Source of the DNA: Lanius collurio
Taxonomy: Eukaryota; Chordata; Aves; Passeriformes; Laniidae
Assembly: GCA_020086605.1 (NCBI GenBank)
Contig: JACBWW010000015.1
Coordinates: forward strand, 13,442,390-13,506,389
DNA length: 64,000 nucleotides
Direction of reading: 5' to 3'
Part shown: positions 51,801 to 63,776 of the stretch, piece by piece
Layout: every line of letters begins with the position of its first letter
Numbering within the stretch: the stretch's first letter is position 1
The notes under the pieces: model-generated
Databases searched by the model: none
What the model saw: only the letters and a program-made list of their open reading frames with translations
Told to the model about the DNA's origin: nothing
Translations under genes and position numbers: made by a program

Positions 51801-54800
51801 TCAGAGGAACAGGAATCATTCTCTTGACTCTGTTGTCCACTTCCTTCACTAGGTTTGAACACCACACTGGTGAGGAGCTGGTACAGCTGCTTCACCATGC
51901 CCTCCCTCTCCTTAGCCTAGTGCTGTATCTGCTGCAACAGTTTTCTTAAGCAATTTCAGAGTACTTGACAGAGGAAGCCAGCACTGTTATCTGCCCTTTA
52001 CAGATGAAAAAAATACAACACTCGGAAGTGAAATGAGTATCACTAGTCACCCATGAGATCTGTAGCACAGCCAAAAAACAGAAGCCCTGAATCCTAAAAC
52101 CCAATCTGAGTCTTTTATCATTTCCAGGATAATCCAGCCTTTCAAGTGAAGAAGCTTGTGTTTTGGTGCAATCTTAGATTAGAGTTTGTCTGCCTCTGCA
52201 TTATGTAAGTTTTTACAGCCTTGAGAAAACAGAGCTCTTTCTTGCTGCCAGCAATTGCAGAAGGTGACACTTTTCTGCCCGGCAGTGGAGGTTGCCAAGG
52301 CGGGTCAGTCCAGTGCTGTAATCAGGGAGATGCCTGGGCCTTGCTCCAGGGAAATTTGCCTTATGGCTCACATGACTATTAAAACTCTGCTAAGGCAGAG
52401 TAAGTGTAAGTAAATACAGAAGGAAGAGGACAACATCAAAAATAGTTAGATTAACCTCAAAACAGCCCCCTGATATTGCTGAGTTAACAACTAGCAGGCC
52501 ACGTGCATCAGTGGTCTTACACAATGACTTGCAGGCACAGTCCTTTGAAGGCAAATGCCATAATCCCTTTCTCTCTCTCTCTGTTACTTTAGCAAGCACT
52601 GTCCAATTTAATCTGACAAGGCCCCTGTAAGAATTACCCCTGCCAGCACACAAGAAATTACAAGGTTTTGCCCAGATTCTCACAGGCTAGATCTGTTATA
52701 TGTACATTTTGTTCTTCCAATATATTTTGTTTAACCCCATCATAGAATAATATCCTGAGTTGGAAGGGACCCACAAGGCTCATCGAGTCTAACTCCTGGT
52801 CCTGCACCATCATGCCCAATACAAGCCCCATCCCTGCATGGCACTGACTTCCCCCCATATCACAGCCTCACCCTCGCCAGACATGACCTCCCAGCCCTGT
52901 GTGTGTCCCCCCACAGTTCCCCCAGGCCCTGTGCTCACCCCACCTGCACCCCTCCTCCTCAGCACAGCTGTCCAGCTGCACTGTGCAGTACAGGATCCCC
53001 TGAACCAGTGCTGCACCAATACAGGACTCCCTACTCCCATTACAGCTCCTCAGTGTGGCCTTGTGCCCAGTGCCCACCCCTGTCTCCATCCCAGCAGCTC
53101 CCCCTGCCTCGCTCCGGCTCTCCCCACACACATGCTCTGCCACCTGCCCTGCACATATATGCTTATGCCTACCCTCTGTATAAAAAAATTTTTCTACAAA
53201 CATTTCTTTTTCCTGTCATAAATACTGCTTATTGCATTCAATCTAAAAATAGTATTTTATATCACTGATGTTTCATCTCTCATTTAATCAGTCTAGTCCC
53301 AAGAACTATGAAGTCTGATGCATTAATTTGTATTAACCACAGAAACATTGCCAACATTACACAGCTTTTGCAATCCAACAAAAACACTGACTGAAAACAA
53401 AGCTAGGCTTCACATCAGAGGAACTACATTAATAATTCATTTCCTTCAATACCTGTCTCCCTGCTGGTAGTATATTGTACATAGGGTCCTGCCTTCTCCA
53501 GGGGTTTTTTCCTCCAGAGTTGGCACCATCCAAAATGCTGGATTTAGAGCTTATCTTAAGGAGGAGGGAAAACAAGCCCTCCATGCTCTGTGTCCTGATC
53601 AAGCGAGTTCACAAAGATGTTAATAATTATTTAAAACACACTTAGGATACTCAGAGTATCTGGATTATTAACTACATTACATATTTCTTTGGGTTTGTTT
53701 TGGTGTTTTCATTTCATTTAGGGACTTCAGCCAAAACCAAGGTTTTCCTGTGTAGCTGTACATTTTCAAAATTACTTGACAAGTAAAATCACATTCTCTC
53801 TGCAAATGCAAGTAATTTGTACTTTTGTAACACTTGCATTACATTTTAGTGTTGTTTTATTTTAGCTTGAAGTCTATGCATGATCTGGATACTTCTAAAA
53901 GCATACACATCTGTTTCTTAGAGGGAGGTCACTGAGGACTACGTAAGCACAATTGGATATTTGTATTTGTCACTTTGCAAAGACTATTCAGAGGAAGGCC
54001 ATTTCTTGCTGCCCACATAAGAGGCTCAGGACCTGAGCTTTTTGGTCATTACACTACCAGAAAACAGGTCATTTCTCTCCAATGCAGAACTAAGTACCTA
54101 GGGCAGAAATTTCCCTGCAGGTCCATTATCCCAATAAGTGAGTACTGCTAACCTCTGCTAGAGGTGGCTCTCTCTAGTGTGCATCACCAGACTTGGTAAC
54201 ATGCATTCAGAGACCAGCACCAAATGGTGGAAACCTTTAATTCTGTCTGGAACTGCACCTGAACCCCAGCAAAATAAATACTGCAGGTTGGAAACCATCA
54301 ATGTACTGTGTATGAAATATGAGGTGTGCTTTTCTTAGAATTTCTGATTTCTGAAACCTACAATATCATTACCGTCTTTCAGTTTTTTCAGTGCACAACA
54401 CACCACCTAAAACACTCCTGTCTATGCTGTAACACTGGAACAACACCCAGGGTTACCTTTCCTTGCTTTTATTAACAACTGGATCATATATGAATTATAC
54501 ACTACATTTGCTGAGAAGGATGGAACAAAGAGGAAGTAATCATCAGTCTGCTACCTTCTTTTTCTCCTCCATATGTCACTGAAGAGCTTCACGGACTCCT
54601 TGTAAGATTTTGTGTTTGTGTGCATACATATACCTGCACACACTCTTCTGTACAATCAGAGTACTGATGATGTGAAGGTTGTTGAGCTAGTCCAACTAGC
54701 CTTGCTGGCACTTGCTAAGCTCGACCATAAGTTATAGAAAGGCATCTAAGCACCCAGTACAGAACATGCTGTCTCTGCTTGGTACAACATGAGCATTACT

Positions 54801-57800
54801 GCTGTGATCTCCTCCTATTAATTATACGTTGTGGCTGTGTCAGGGGTTTCCGTATCACAGCAATGGAATTTAGAGTAATTTACAGCCAAATGATGCAGTT
54901 TCTTGAAAAACAATGTTACTTTGCATTCCTTTGTAAGACAGAGAAAGCTCAGGAGAGTTAACATCGTAACTCATACCTTAAATTTTCCATCTGATGAGAA
55001 TATGCTAACCCATTTGTTATCGTAGTCTGCAATAATGATGTCACCACTGGGATGCACAGCCACTCCCGTTGGCCGCTGCAACTGGCCAGGAGACCTTCCT
55101 CGTATGCCAAAACGGCTTTTGAACTGACCATCATTGGAAAATATCTGTAAGAGAAAACATGAATTTTAAAATTATGTCCACATATGACCATCACCTATTT
55201 GCTGAAGCTTAGATTTTAACAAGTCACTAATGAACATTATAGTCAGGAAGAGAGCTGGAAGCATGAACCACTTTTACACAGTCCATATGTCTAATTTCAG
55301 AAGCTTCCATCTGGACCTGAATTTAAAAAAAATTCTCCACACTTACATTGCTCTGTTTCTTCAGCGATCTCAAAGTACTTCACAAACATTAGTGAATTAA
55401 GCTTCAAAATGTCTCTCTCAGGTGTGAGGGGATGGTACTATTCCCTTACTAGAAATGAGGAAACTGAGGCACTGAGTGATCGGCCACAGTCAAACACTAA
55501 ATCTGTAGAAAAACATAGAAATATGTCCACTGGTTGTGTCCCCAAGCCAGGTAACTAGACACTGAAGTTCCTCTGAAGTGCCTGCAAGTTGTGAAGCATG
55601 AGGGTGCTGATGAATATTTGACTCTGTCTCTTTGAAAAGGCCTGGAAACGAGTTCTCATGGCATGTGGCTGGCTGGTTCTCACATACAAGAACAACCCAC
55701 ATGCTGCTGCCATGCTCATTGCTACCACATGGGCAGCCTGGAGAGTGATGACAAATTGTTAATGGTAAAAAAGATACATGGCAAGCAAAGAAAAAATACA
55801 GCTTGATTTTCACACAGGTTACAGAAGCCAAGAAATTATGGGTGTCAGGGGTGCTACCACAGAAAAGATTTGATCATGATATCAGAAAGAGAAATCAATT
55901 AAATAGACTAAAAGCCACTTGAAAATGACATCTACGTGTTTATTTTTCTATTTGTACTTCCCTAAGAAATTATATTTGTGGCACCTTGCCCTAGATTTGT
56001 ATTTCAAAACATGACAGTGATAAAATTTACAATGTAAAATTACATTTACAAAAAGGCATTTTTCCAGATTATTGCACAACTTATTTCTTCATTCACTGCC
56101 AAACATCATAAGGAATAGAAATAAACTCTGATTATATACAGATGTAGTATAGATCTGAAAAAGACAGCTGCAGGTCAAGAAGATGGAATGTTAATGGGTG
56201 CTAAGTTGAGCTTCCCTTGTATTTTCTCTATCTGCCTGAAGTGAACAAAGTGTGTCTTTCTGGGACTACAAAACACACAGAGGTGTGGGGCCATGGAGAA
56301 AAACACTGGAAGTGGCATATCCTCATCCCCTCATACCTGCACACACTGGTTGTTACTGTCTGCTATTAATATTTTTCCATTTGTTGATGCAGCTACACCT
56401 TGAAGATTTGTAAATTCCCCTTTGTTTCTTCCTTTGGTCCCTAAAATTGAACACAAAGCACATAAGAAATCAGGTTAGACAGGACTAATCAGTTAGGACC
56501 CAAATGCCAACACATGTAATTATTACATTTCTGATCAAAGGATTTTTATTTTCAAGAGTTGTTCTCACTGCTACAACTTCAAAGAACCCTCTCAGCAACA
56601 GATACACAAATCTACCTACAAGCAGGGATTGTTCAAGGGACTGTTCTCACTCGTCAGCATGTGTGTCACCCTAGCCTCCATCAACATTAATTGCCTCTTT
56701 GGCCTTCATAAATCAGTGTTCACAAATTGCCTCTTGTATGAGGGAAGTAATAAAAGGTTTTTACATAAGTGATGGACTTTTTTAAACTGCAGCTTTTTAT
56801 TCTACTGAAAAGGCAATTAAAGGGGCAGTACATGGGAACATAGAGACAGAGGCTAAGGTAAGAACTTGGACAGATGACATGGCTTTAGTGCCATTAGCTA
56901 AGTCACCTCAGTGAAATCACAAAGCTGGGATAAAACATATCAGTTTGGATGGGGCCATTTCAAAGAGAGGGAAGTTTCCTATTCCCTCATATACAGTTTT
57001 CAGTCATAGGCTTCAAAAATTCCCTTAGCAGGGAATTCAGATTAAGAACTAGCTTTGAACAAATGGGATTTGTGGGCCAATGAAGACCAACACCTGGAGA
57101 CTGAATGCTTCTGGAGACACCTTGGGTTGTTCTAGAAAAGCAGTGTCCACAAATGCACTCATGATTTACATAGAACTGTAAGTCTTTTACCCAGTGGCTT
57201 AAGGTGATAAGGAGTTGTAAAATGGCAATTTTTCCCAAAAGTTCATTAAGTTTAGGTGGCTTATTACTTAGATGTTTGTTCTGAGACATTCCAAGGAGCA
57301 TCACAGAGCCAACTGACGTCTTTAAAAGACCAGCCCTGAAGTGGCTGGTTCAAATTACACCTGGAACACAGGATCAAGATCCAAACTCCTGATTTGTTTG
57401 TAAAGAAGGCTCAGGGGTCTTTAAAAAAGACTACAGTTATGATCTTGGACTCCAATTATTATTCATAATAAATGAAGGAATTCTGAAACAAAACAAAAAA
57501 ATACCACCAAACAACCACCAACTCTATAAGCTATTCTTTCCAAGATTTGGATGCAGCACTATTTTTCTTGGTGAAATATTTTTACAAGCATTCATTGGCT
57601 GTGTATCAGACATTAATTGGTTCCAATATATGGTTTTAACTGAAAAACTTGTATTTCATTTTAGTTAGTCCAAAATACCCCAGAGCTCAGTGATTAAAAC
57701 TGTTCTGACTGTGATGCCTAATATAAGACATACATATCAGCTCTAATTTGTATTTAGCTTTCATCAGGGATGTGCATGCTCGTAACAACCCTTCTTTCTT

Positions 57801-60800
57801 CTGTGGTGATGGCTGTGGGATGCATATTTCCTGTCACTGGCTAACAAGTAACATTTAATTTCTCTGCACTCGGTGCTGCAAGAATGTCCCTTTGTTTCAA
57901 GACTTATTTTCTTCAACTCCATCTGCTTCATCCTCTAAACAAGGCAAATGCTTCTCAGTTTTTGTACTGCAAGGGAGAAGTACATATTCAGGGAATACTG
58001 AGTTACATACCAATTACATTACCCATACTTGAGACATTTCTGTTTATTCTTTTAATAAGCAGTGCCTGAGGGATGCATGCAGCAATTTTTTTTTCCACCA
58101 TATGCTAATGATAAGTTTCTTTTTTGCTTCTTAGCCAAAGAGAATGGATGAAAAGGAAGAAACATTCCTCTTACTACTGAGAGTAAAGGGAAAACATTTG
58201 TTAGAAAAGAGGAAGCATAAGCTAGAGCATCTGGAACCAACTAGCACAAACTTTATGGAATGTATGCTCTTTAGCCTTAGAAAAATGTTCTTGAAAGTCA
58301 AGGAATCTTGTTTTTAAAGATAAGAGAGACCTATATAAAAAGTTACTTCAGTGGAACCTTGTAAATATACATCAAAGGAAAAACTGAAGAAATTACACAG
58401 GAATGCCATAGGTTCCACAGTAAGTTTAAGAAACATCAATTAATTAGGACAGTATGCAGATAAAATTCAGCTCCATGCAATGTCTGGGTACCTAGCACTT
58501 TGCAGCTATTAAACCTATCACCTAGGTCATAATTAGCATACAAGCCTTTGTACAGTCCCCTCTGCAATGGCTGAAATTCCTCTGCAGAATTCCTCTATAG
58601 AACAAAGCTTATTTCCTAATGTATGTTCAAGAGGAAATCAGATAACTTTGAACTTTCCATTTTGAATAATTCACTACACCAGCAAAGATCTGAAGCCAAG
58701 CGCAGGCACTTCAGATGATGAGAGGAAAGCCTGTCAGCCTCTGGAAAAGCAGGCTTTTGGAACTGACTCTGCAATACCAAAGGAAGACAGCTCTCTTCTG
58801 TAAACAGAAATTCCTTCCTTATGAACATACCTGCCTAAGAGAGAATCTTCAGCAAGTCTTTTACTGCAAGATATCACCCCTCTGTATCAAGGCCTTTCAT
58901 GTTTTGTCTTCTCTCCATCATGGGCAGTCACCCATCTCTCCTTAGCCTAGGGAGGCACCAACATTCCAATTGCACAGGGCTGGAACCCGTAGGAGCCTCA
59001 TTCCACTGTTTCCCAAGCAGCCTGGTTAAGAGATGAAAGCCTGCATCTTTTTTGCCCTTCGTTGCCCAGCTTTATCTCCCTCCTGTACTGCAGGGCACAA
59101 AGGAAGAAAAGACATATTTTACTGCAAGCTGCTAGGGACTGGGAGAAAACAGAAGATATTTCAAAAGGGGAAGGCTGAACAGAGTTATTAGGAAGCAGAT
59201 CTGTGGCCAGTGGATTATCTCACTTTATACCACTTTTCTATAAAGATAACTATCAGATTTGTTTCAGTTCTATCTAATTCCTTCTAGTATTACTGAGCAT
59301 AGCCTGCACAAACCAATTAATTCAGCTTTCAACAAAGAAGGTACGCATTTTCTGCTCAAGACAATTCTATCCCACATAAAATGCTTCACAATTTCAATCT
59401 TTTACTCTTGCACAATAGAAGCCATACTGAATCTCACCAAAAAGAAGGGAAAAAAAAAATCTAAAAGCCTGTTAACAGTCACAGGAGATGTTAAAAATTA
59501 CATCATGTAACTGTAGTAACAATCTGCTCTTCAAGTCCTGGGAATCTGAACAAACTTGTATAATGTGTATTTTTAATGTTCATAGTAAGAGAAGGAGTGG
59601 TTTTTGCTTTCTAAGTTTTACTAATATGAATAACAACCCCCCTGATTGCTAACTTAGATTCCTCAGCTTCCTAAAATACAAAGAAAATAGGTGTCAGTTC
59701 CTCCAGCAGGAAGGGAATAGATTCAGAGAGACAAAATCAAACTGCAGAAATATTATAGATTACTGCAAGACTTCAGAGGTTGCAAGTGGCCATAACCTGT
59801 TGTGTAGGAACCATTTCTTTCCTCCCTACAGCACTACAGATAATTTTTCTTGGACTCCTTCCTACATAGTACTGAAAAAAAAGGAAAAACTAAACAGCGT
59901 GGAAAGGTCTACACACGTACTGCACAGACAGGCATCAAGGAGTTGTTTCCCAGCTTCCTTTCTTTTTTCCTCAGAGTGCCAAAAGATATTTAGTCAAATC
60001 TTACACATTATGAGGATGTGATGCCCCCTCTCATAATAGATGCAGATGAAACACAGAAATCTCTGGAGTAAAACTGCACTGAATTGTTAACTCTATGTGC
60101 TTGCTGTAAAAGAAATGTCACTCTTTCTAATCTAAGTTTCCAGGTAACTCTGTGTTTTAAAATCAGTCAGTCCACTGGCTGAAGGCACACTGCTTGTAAC
60201 CTTTAAAGAGGAATGAATAATTCAGTAGGAACTCTGGCAGATATGCCCACACACTGTTGGTAGTGAAGATGGACTGATTTGTGTTAATTTGCTTTACACA
60301 GCATCTGTCCCTAAAAGCTTGGCCAGGACCACCCCCAAGCTCTGCTCGTGCAGCAGAGCCCGTCACCACAGACAGGTATGCACAAACCTAGGGATAGGTG
60401 CACCTAAGAAGTTCTCTGCTGGCACAGCAGCCAAACCTCAAATAATGAGTCAAATCCAGGCCAGGTCTCTGTTGTCAGCACATCAGAAACCGGGGACTTT
60501 GCTAGCAAAGTGGTATCAAGGGTTCTTCCCCCCTTGTCCAATACAGGTATGACTGCAATGCAATGCAATGGAATGCAATGCAGACCTGGCAGAATTCCAC
60601 ACTGGCCATCACAAACCCACAGAGTTCACGACGAGCATCAGAGGGATTTGAGCTAGTAAACTGGAGAAGGAAAATATTTTTTCCCATTACTAGGCATTCC
60701 TATTTCTACAGCAGGGAGGCTGGACCAGATGACCCACTGTGGTCCTTTCCAACCTTATTTCTTTTGTGATCGTGAAACACCCAATCAAGAATCCCTTTGC

Positions 60801-63776
60801 TCCCTCTAAGCGTGCTTTTTAAACTGCACTAAAGCTATTATTACAAAGGCCTTGTTTGTAAGGGTTTATGTCAGTAAATTCACAGTAAGTATCCCATTTG
60901 CTTTCAGCATTGATAACAGAACAGAAGATTACATTCACACCTAGTAAGGAGGCTGACAGAAGTTCTGTTAAAAGCAATTTTTTATTTTACATATTAATGT
61001 ACCAGCTAAACTTAGATGCTCAGTTACATGACTTAACAGACAACTAAATAGTCTGAGGAAAAGGAAAACTGAACTTTCTAGCAGAGGGCCAATTCTCCAT
61101 CTGGCTGTATCTGATGCCAATTCCAAATATAGATAAATGAAGAGAAAAAAGAAGTTAAAATGGGAAATAGAACTACTACTGCAAAATGGTGTCAAAGAAC
61201 CCAGTCACGAAAGTGCCAGAAGAGAAAAAATACCAAGGCACAGAGCGCAGCATGGCAGAGCTAGAACATAAGATGGGGTCCTAGAAGGAGCAGCTGATGA
61301 CAACCATATCTCTTAATCCTTCTTTGAAGGACATGGAAGAGATTTACCAGGGAAGGTAGAAAAGGCTGATACTGTGAACACCCCTCACCTCTGCTCAGAA
61401 TGGATCTAAGGCACAAAAGCAGGGTAATGAAAGACTTCCCTCTCACCTTAGTGCTTCCTGCCAGTTGTAGAGGCAGAAAAATCATTGGGCAACAATTATT
61501 TGCTAGATATCATAAGACCATTCTTGTTTTCATGTGTATGGACTTAAGACATGCTACACAGATATTGCATGGACATACTCTTAGAAATTACACCTGTTTA
61601 AAAAAAAATAGTAAGTTGAGGATATAAATTATTGAGAGAGAAAAAGGATGCAAGAAATACTCTGCTCTTGTAAATAAGGAATTACACAAATCTGTGAACG
61701 TGTAGTCAATAATTTGACCTTGGAATGTCTGAAGAGAACACCATGCCATTTTAAAAGCCACAAATAACACAGAATTGGCAGAAGACACAATACACACATC
61801 CCCATCAACAAATGTACTAATGTAGCATTAATGCTATCTCTTGTTAATACTAGCAGAACAATCCCCTGCTAGCAGCTGATCAATTGTGCATAAAAGCCCA
61901 TACATCAGCACACTCCATATACTTGGGTGCCCAGAGGAATATTACAGTGTGATTCTCCAACACAGCTGTATGAGCTTCTGGCAGCCCAAATAGAAGATTT
62001 ATCTTGCCCAGTTTACATTACACACCCAGATTTGGCCAGGGCCATTGGAGGAATTCAACAATGGGGTCAAAACAGAGATACACACTTGTGTTAGAGAACA
62101 GTGATAAACTTCACATTACCTCATCAACAAATGAATCAAACCTTAAATTTTCAAAGTGAGCTGAAACTGGAAGTAAATTAACTCCATGAAGGCAATCCTT
62201 GTGAAAATGTCAGAAGTTTTACCTGCATAATTTGAAAGATTGTAAAACCCTAGAGCATTACAGCTGTGGCCTTTCAGACAATGCATACTTAAGCCCACAG
62301 ATGTCCAGAGGAACATCTCTATGGAGGGTCACTCTGTGAAATGCGTGGCTGAAAACTGAACATGAAATATTACTCTCAGCTCTGTTTTTTCTACAAAATA
62401 GTGATCCCTATATCCCAAATGTAGACACTCCAAGAGGTTTCATGGAACAAAAGTTCTGAGACATGCATAGCTCCGGCTCTAATGAAAAACATCTTCCTTT
62501 TCTGAGTGGTGAAGAAGGGGAGAAGGTAGAATTCAAAAATAAAGCTCATAGTTGCATCACAACAGAACTAAAAGGCTTCTGGGAAAACATTTAAGATTTC
62601 TAGAATTTATGGTGTGTTGGAGAGAGTAGTTTAAAAAAAAATAAAATAAATTCTAACAAACAGCACTACTAGCAACAAAAGCCAAACCAGAACCATACCA
62701 CTATTTGGTAGTCAAGCCAGAAACTGCTCACAAGAAGCAAGGGATACAGAAGCAGAAATTCAAGGTGAATTACTTTAATCCATACTAAAAGCTTTGTAAT
62801 AAGAATATTAACGATTTTTAAAATACCCCAAATCAAATGTATCCATTTCTCAACCAAAATCCCAATTAAGTATTTGCTGCAAACTATTTTTGAAGTGTAT
62901 ACTTCCAAAATTTACATATAAACAAAGTCAAGAGCCTGAATGGTATTATCAGGTTCCACTACTTATATCTTTAGCTTTACAATAACTAAACTTTTTCATT
63001 CAGTTTCCCTGGACTGTTTTTAAGTTTGTAAACAGGCAGCCAAGTCACCTACCTATTCTGAAGATCAAATCATCTTCAATGGGATTCTCTTTTCTTTTGC
63101 CAGTGCTGTACATGCTCGCAGGTCTTTTCACAGCTTTCTGCTTCACATGACCACTGCCAGGAGATTTAACACGCCTCTTAACCCCTTCAGTGGTAGGGGA
63201 CACATCTGCTGACCTAACCACTTTAAGTTTGAATGGGCTGCCCTTGATATGTTGATCATAAAGTCTCAGCGACAAAGTGAAGTCCCCTTCTTTCTGAACA
63301 GTATACAAAAATTCATAAGTGCCATTTTTGTTGTCAAGTATTTCTCCATCTGCCACACTCCCATCGGGTGTGCTCAGTTCAGCAGTGAGGTAAGCATTCC
63401 CAGATTTACAGAGCTCCCCATCTTTGTCCTTCGTTGTGATGGTAACGGACATGGGCTGTCCTATCACTGTTTGCCTCAGTCCTTCACCAGTGGCAACTGT
63501 TTCAGAGGCAACAGCATTGGTGGTTAAAATAGTGCCCAGGTTGTGAATTGACTTCTTCAGGCCTTCTGTTTCCACTATAAAGTCCAACTGATCATTTTCC
63601 CGGGGCTGCAGTGGGAAGTCCCGCTCGGCCAGTTCGTTCAGCTTGTCACTCATTTGCTTCTTCACCAGCAGCACTTCGGTTTCAGTGCCATGGTTGAGGG
63701 CTTGGGCTGTAAAGTTGCTGCAGCTTTTAATGCTTTCCTGTCCTTCTAACAAGGTATCCAGCTGTGTCTGGAGGAC
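42676..63776 (-). CDS. TRIM2: TRIM2, tripartite motif E3 ubiquitin ligase (partial, last seven exons)
   Basis: TRIM2 is a cytoplasmic RING E3 ligase of neurons; neurofilament light chain is a known substrate and human loss causes axonal neuropathy. Seven exons (63053-63776, 56337-56440, 54977-55144, 48230-48398, 46499-46569, 43805-43945, 42676-42828) join in phase to 509 codons and a TAG stop. In order the product shows the end of the coiled coil (residues 1-60), a filamin/ABP280 repeat (about 88-188, with NGTYEFLYT and GSPFKLKV), a basic linker and six NHL blades (about 242-509) ending VYRYLQ. Full-length TRIM2 is about 744 residues, so roughly 235 N-terminal residues (RING, B-box, first coiled coil) are beyond the right edge. 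The frame is intact and very close to what I know of mammalian TRIM2. Confidence 0.97.
42829..43804 (-). other. TRIM2: TRIM2 last intron
   Basis: About 1 kb, AT-rich, GT-AG. No repeat or gene seen. Confidence 0.85.
43805..43945 (-). CDS. TRIM2: TRIM2 exon: NHL blade 5
   Basis: This 141-base, phase 0-0 exon encodes 47 residues: [20 protein letters not shown], then [19 protein letters not shown] and IQ. The acceptor is CATACAG and the donor GTAGAAG. It contains the most canonical NHL motif in the protein ([13 protein letters not shown]). Confidence 0.97.
43946..46498 (-). other. TRIM2: TRIM2 intron between NHL blades 4 and 5
   Basis: A 2.55 kb AT-rich intron with an A tract near 44751-44768. 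Its 5' end carries the stem-loop at 46462-46486. No mobile element was recognised. Confidence 0.85.
46462..46486 (-). repeat. TRIM2: 11-bp stem-loop next to a TRIM2 5' splice site
   Basis: The arms 46462-46472 and 46476-46486 are exact reverse complements around a 3-nt loop. The stem begins 13 nt inside the intron downstream of the 71-base exon. Confidence 0.9.
46499..46569 (-). CDS. TRIM2: TRIM2 exon: NHL blade 4
   Basis: This short 71-base exon completes the Gly and reads [20 protein letters not shown] then SVK. The acceptor is CATTGCAG and the donor GTACTGTC. An 11-bp stem-loop lies 13 bases into the following intron (46462-46486). If the intron were retained, translation would stop about 20 codons later. 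Confidence 0.96.
46570..48229 (-). other. TRIM2: TRIM2 intron between NHL blades 3 and 4
   Basis: A 1.66 kb AT-rich intron with GT-AG ends. Nothing further recognised. Confidence 0.85.
48230..48398 (-). CDS. TRIM2: TRIM2 exon: NHL blade 3
   Basis: This 169-base exon begins [19 protein letters not shown], continues [16 protein letters not shown] and ends [13 protein letters not shown] plus the first base of a Gly codon. The acceptor is CCTTTTAG and the donor GTACACT. It enters in phase 0 and leaves in phase 1. Confidence 0.97.
49941..50060 (-). mobile_element. CR1 LINE 3' end
   Basis: The plus strand begins GAATCATAGAATCATTGAGG, then reads AGTCCAAGCATTAACCTAATG and ATGTCCCCAACTACCACATC-like sequence, the reverse complement of a common CR1 subfamily 3' end. 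The sense is minus. Confidence 0.88.
51950..52125 (+). mobile_element. MIR/CORE-SINE-like remnant
   Basis: The order TTCAGAGTACTTGACA, CACTGTTATCTGCCCTTTAC then AGATGAAAAAAA, and a region matching the SINE's 'cacagccaaaa...cctgaatcc' end follows the MIR consensus from memory. It is highly diverged, so the edges are approximate. Confidence 0.55.
52740..52810 (-). mobile_element. CR1 LINE 3' end (second subfamily)
   Basis: TCATAGAATAATATCCTGAG, then TTGGAAGGGACCCACAAGG and CATCGAGTCTAACTCCTGG match, in reverse complement, the CR1 subfamily whose tail reads ...GGGATATTCTATGA. The sense is minus. Confidence 0.9.
52845..53150 (+). repeat. C-rich, GC-elevated block
   Basis: About 300 bases rich in C on the plus strand, contrasting with the AT-rich intron and directly adjoining the CR1 3' end. 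It contains loosely repeated CTGCACCAATACAGGAC-like and CCCCACC-like words. The origin is unknown; it may be an extension of the CR1 element or a decayed GC-rich tandem array. Confidence 0.5.
54977..55144 (-). CDS. TRIM2: TRIM2 exon: NHL blade 2
   Basis: This 168-base, phase 0-0 exon encodes 56 residues, including [38 protein letters not shown] and SSDGKFK. The acceptor is CTTACAG and the donor GTATGAG. It forms the second NHL blade. Confidence 0.97.
55145..56336 (-). other. TRIM2: TRIM2 intron between NHL blades 1 and 2
   Basis: A 1.2 kb intron; it contains a MIR-like remnant at about 55360-55505. Confidence 0.85.
55360..55505 (+). mobile_element. MIR/CORE-SINE-like remnant
   Basis: GCGATCTCAAAGTACTTCAC, then GGTACTATTCCC and GAGGAAACTGAGGCACTGAG followed by CCACAGTCAAAC match the order of the MIR core and tail. 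The GAGGAAACTGAGGCAC block is diagnostic. Confidence 0.75.
56337..56440 (-). CDS. TRIM2: TRIM2 exon: NHL blade 1
   Basis: This 104-base exon completes the split Gly, then reads [16 protein letters not shown] and [14 protein letters not shown]. The acceptor is AATTTTAG and the donor GTATGAG; it ends in phase 0. The GVA...ILIADSNN pattern is a canonical NHL repeat, forming the first propeller blade. Confidence 0.96.
60556..60584. repeat. (TGCAA)n short tandem repeat
   Basis: About five or six imperfect copies of a GCAAT/TGCAA unit, one carrying an A-to-G change, in a TRIM2 intron. Confidence 0.8.
60714..60775 (+). mobile_element. CR1 LINE 3' end fragment
   Basis: GGAGGCTGGACCAGATGACC, then GTGGTCCTTTCCAACCTTAT and a degraded TTTTGTGATCGTGAAA tail match the sense-strand CR1 3' terminus. 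Confidence 0.8.
63053..63776 (-). CDS. TRIM2: TRIM2 exon: coiled-coil end, filamin repeat, linker
   Basis: This 724-base exon starts in phase 0 with VLQTQLDT after an acceptor ACACAG and ends inside a Gly codon (G|GG) at a GTAGGTG donor. The first 60 residues are coiled-coil ([16 protein letters not shown]), then comes the filamin/ABP280 immunoglobulin-like repeat, then a basic linker ([20 protein letters not shown]). The filamin repeat is the site known to help bind substrates in TRIM2/TRIM3. Confidence 0.97.

Larger units (their letters stand above)
48399..54976 (-). other. TRIM2: TRIM2 intron between NHL blades 2 and 3
   Basis: A 6.6 kb intron holding two CR1 3' ends (about 49941-50060 and 52740-52810), a MIR-like SINE remnant (about 51950-52125) and a C-rich stretch (about 52845-53150). 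The rest is unassigned. Confidence 0.85.
56441..63052 (-). other. TRIM2: TRIM2 intron between the filamin exon and NHL blade 1
   Basis: A 6.6 kb AT-rich intron. It contains a CR1 3' end on the plus strand (about 60714-60775) and a pentanucleotide repeat (60556-60584). No other gene or element is apparent. Confidence 0.85.

Noticed and set aside
52838..53268. Overlapping 111-127 codon frames on both strands
   Set aside because: They are produced by the C-rich low-complexity block and have Pro/Ser/Cys-rich products without a domain.
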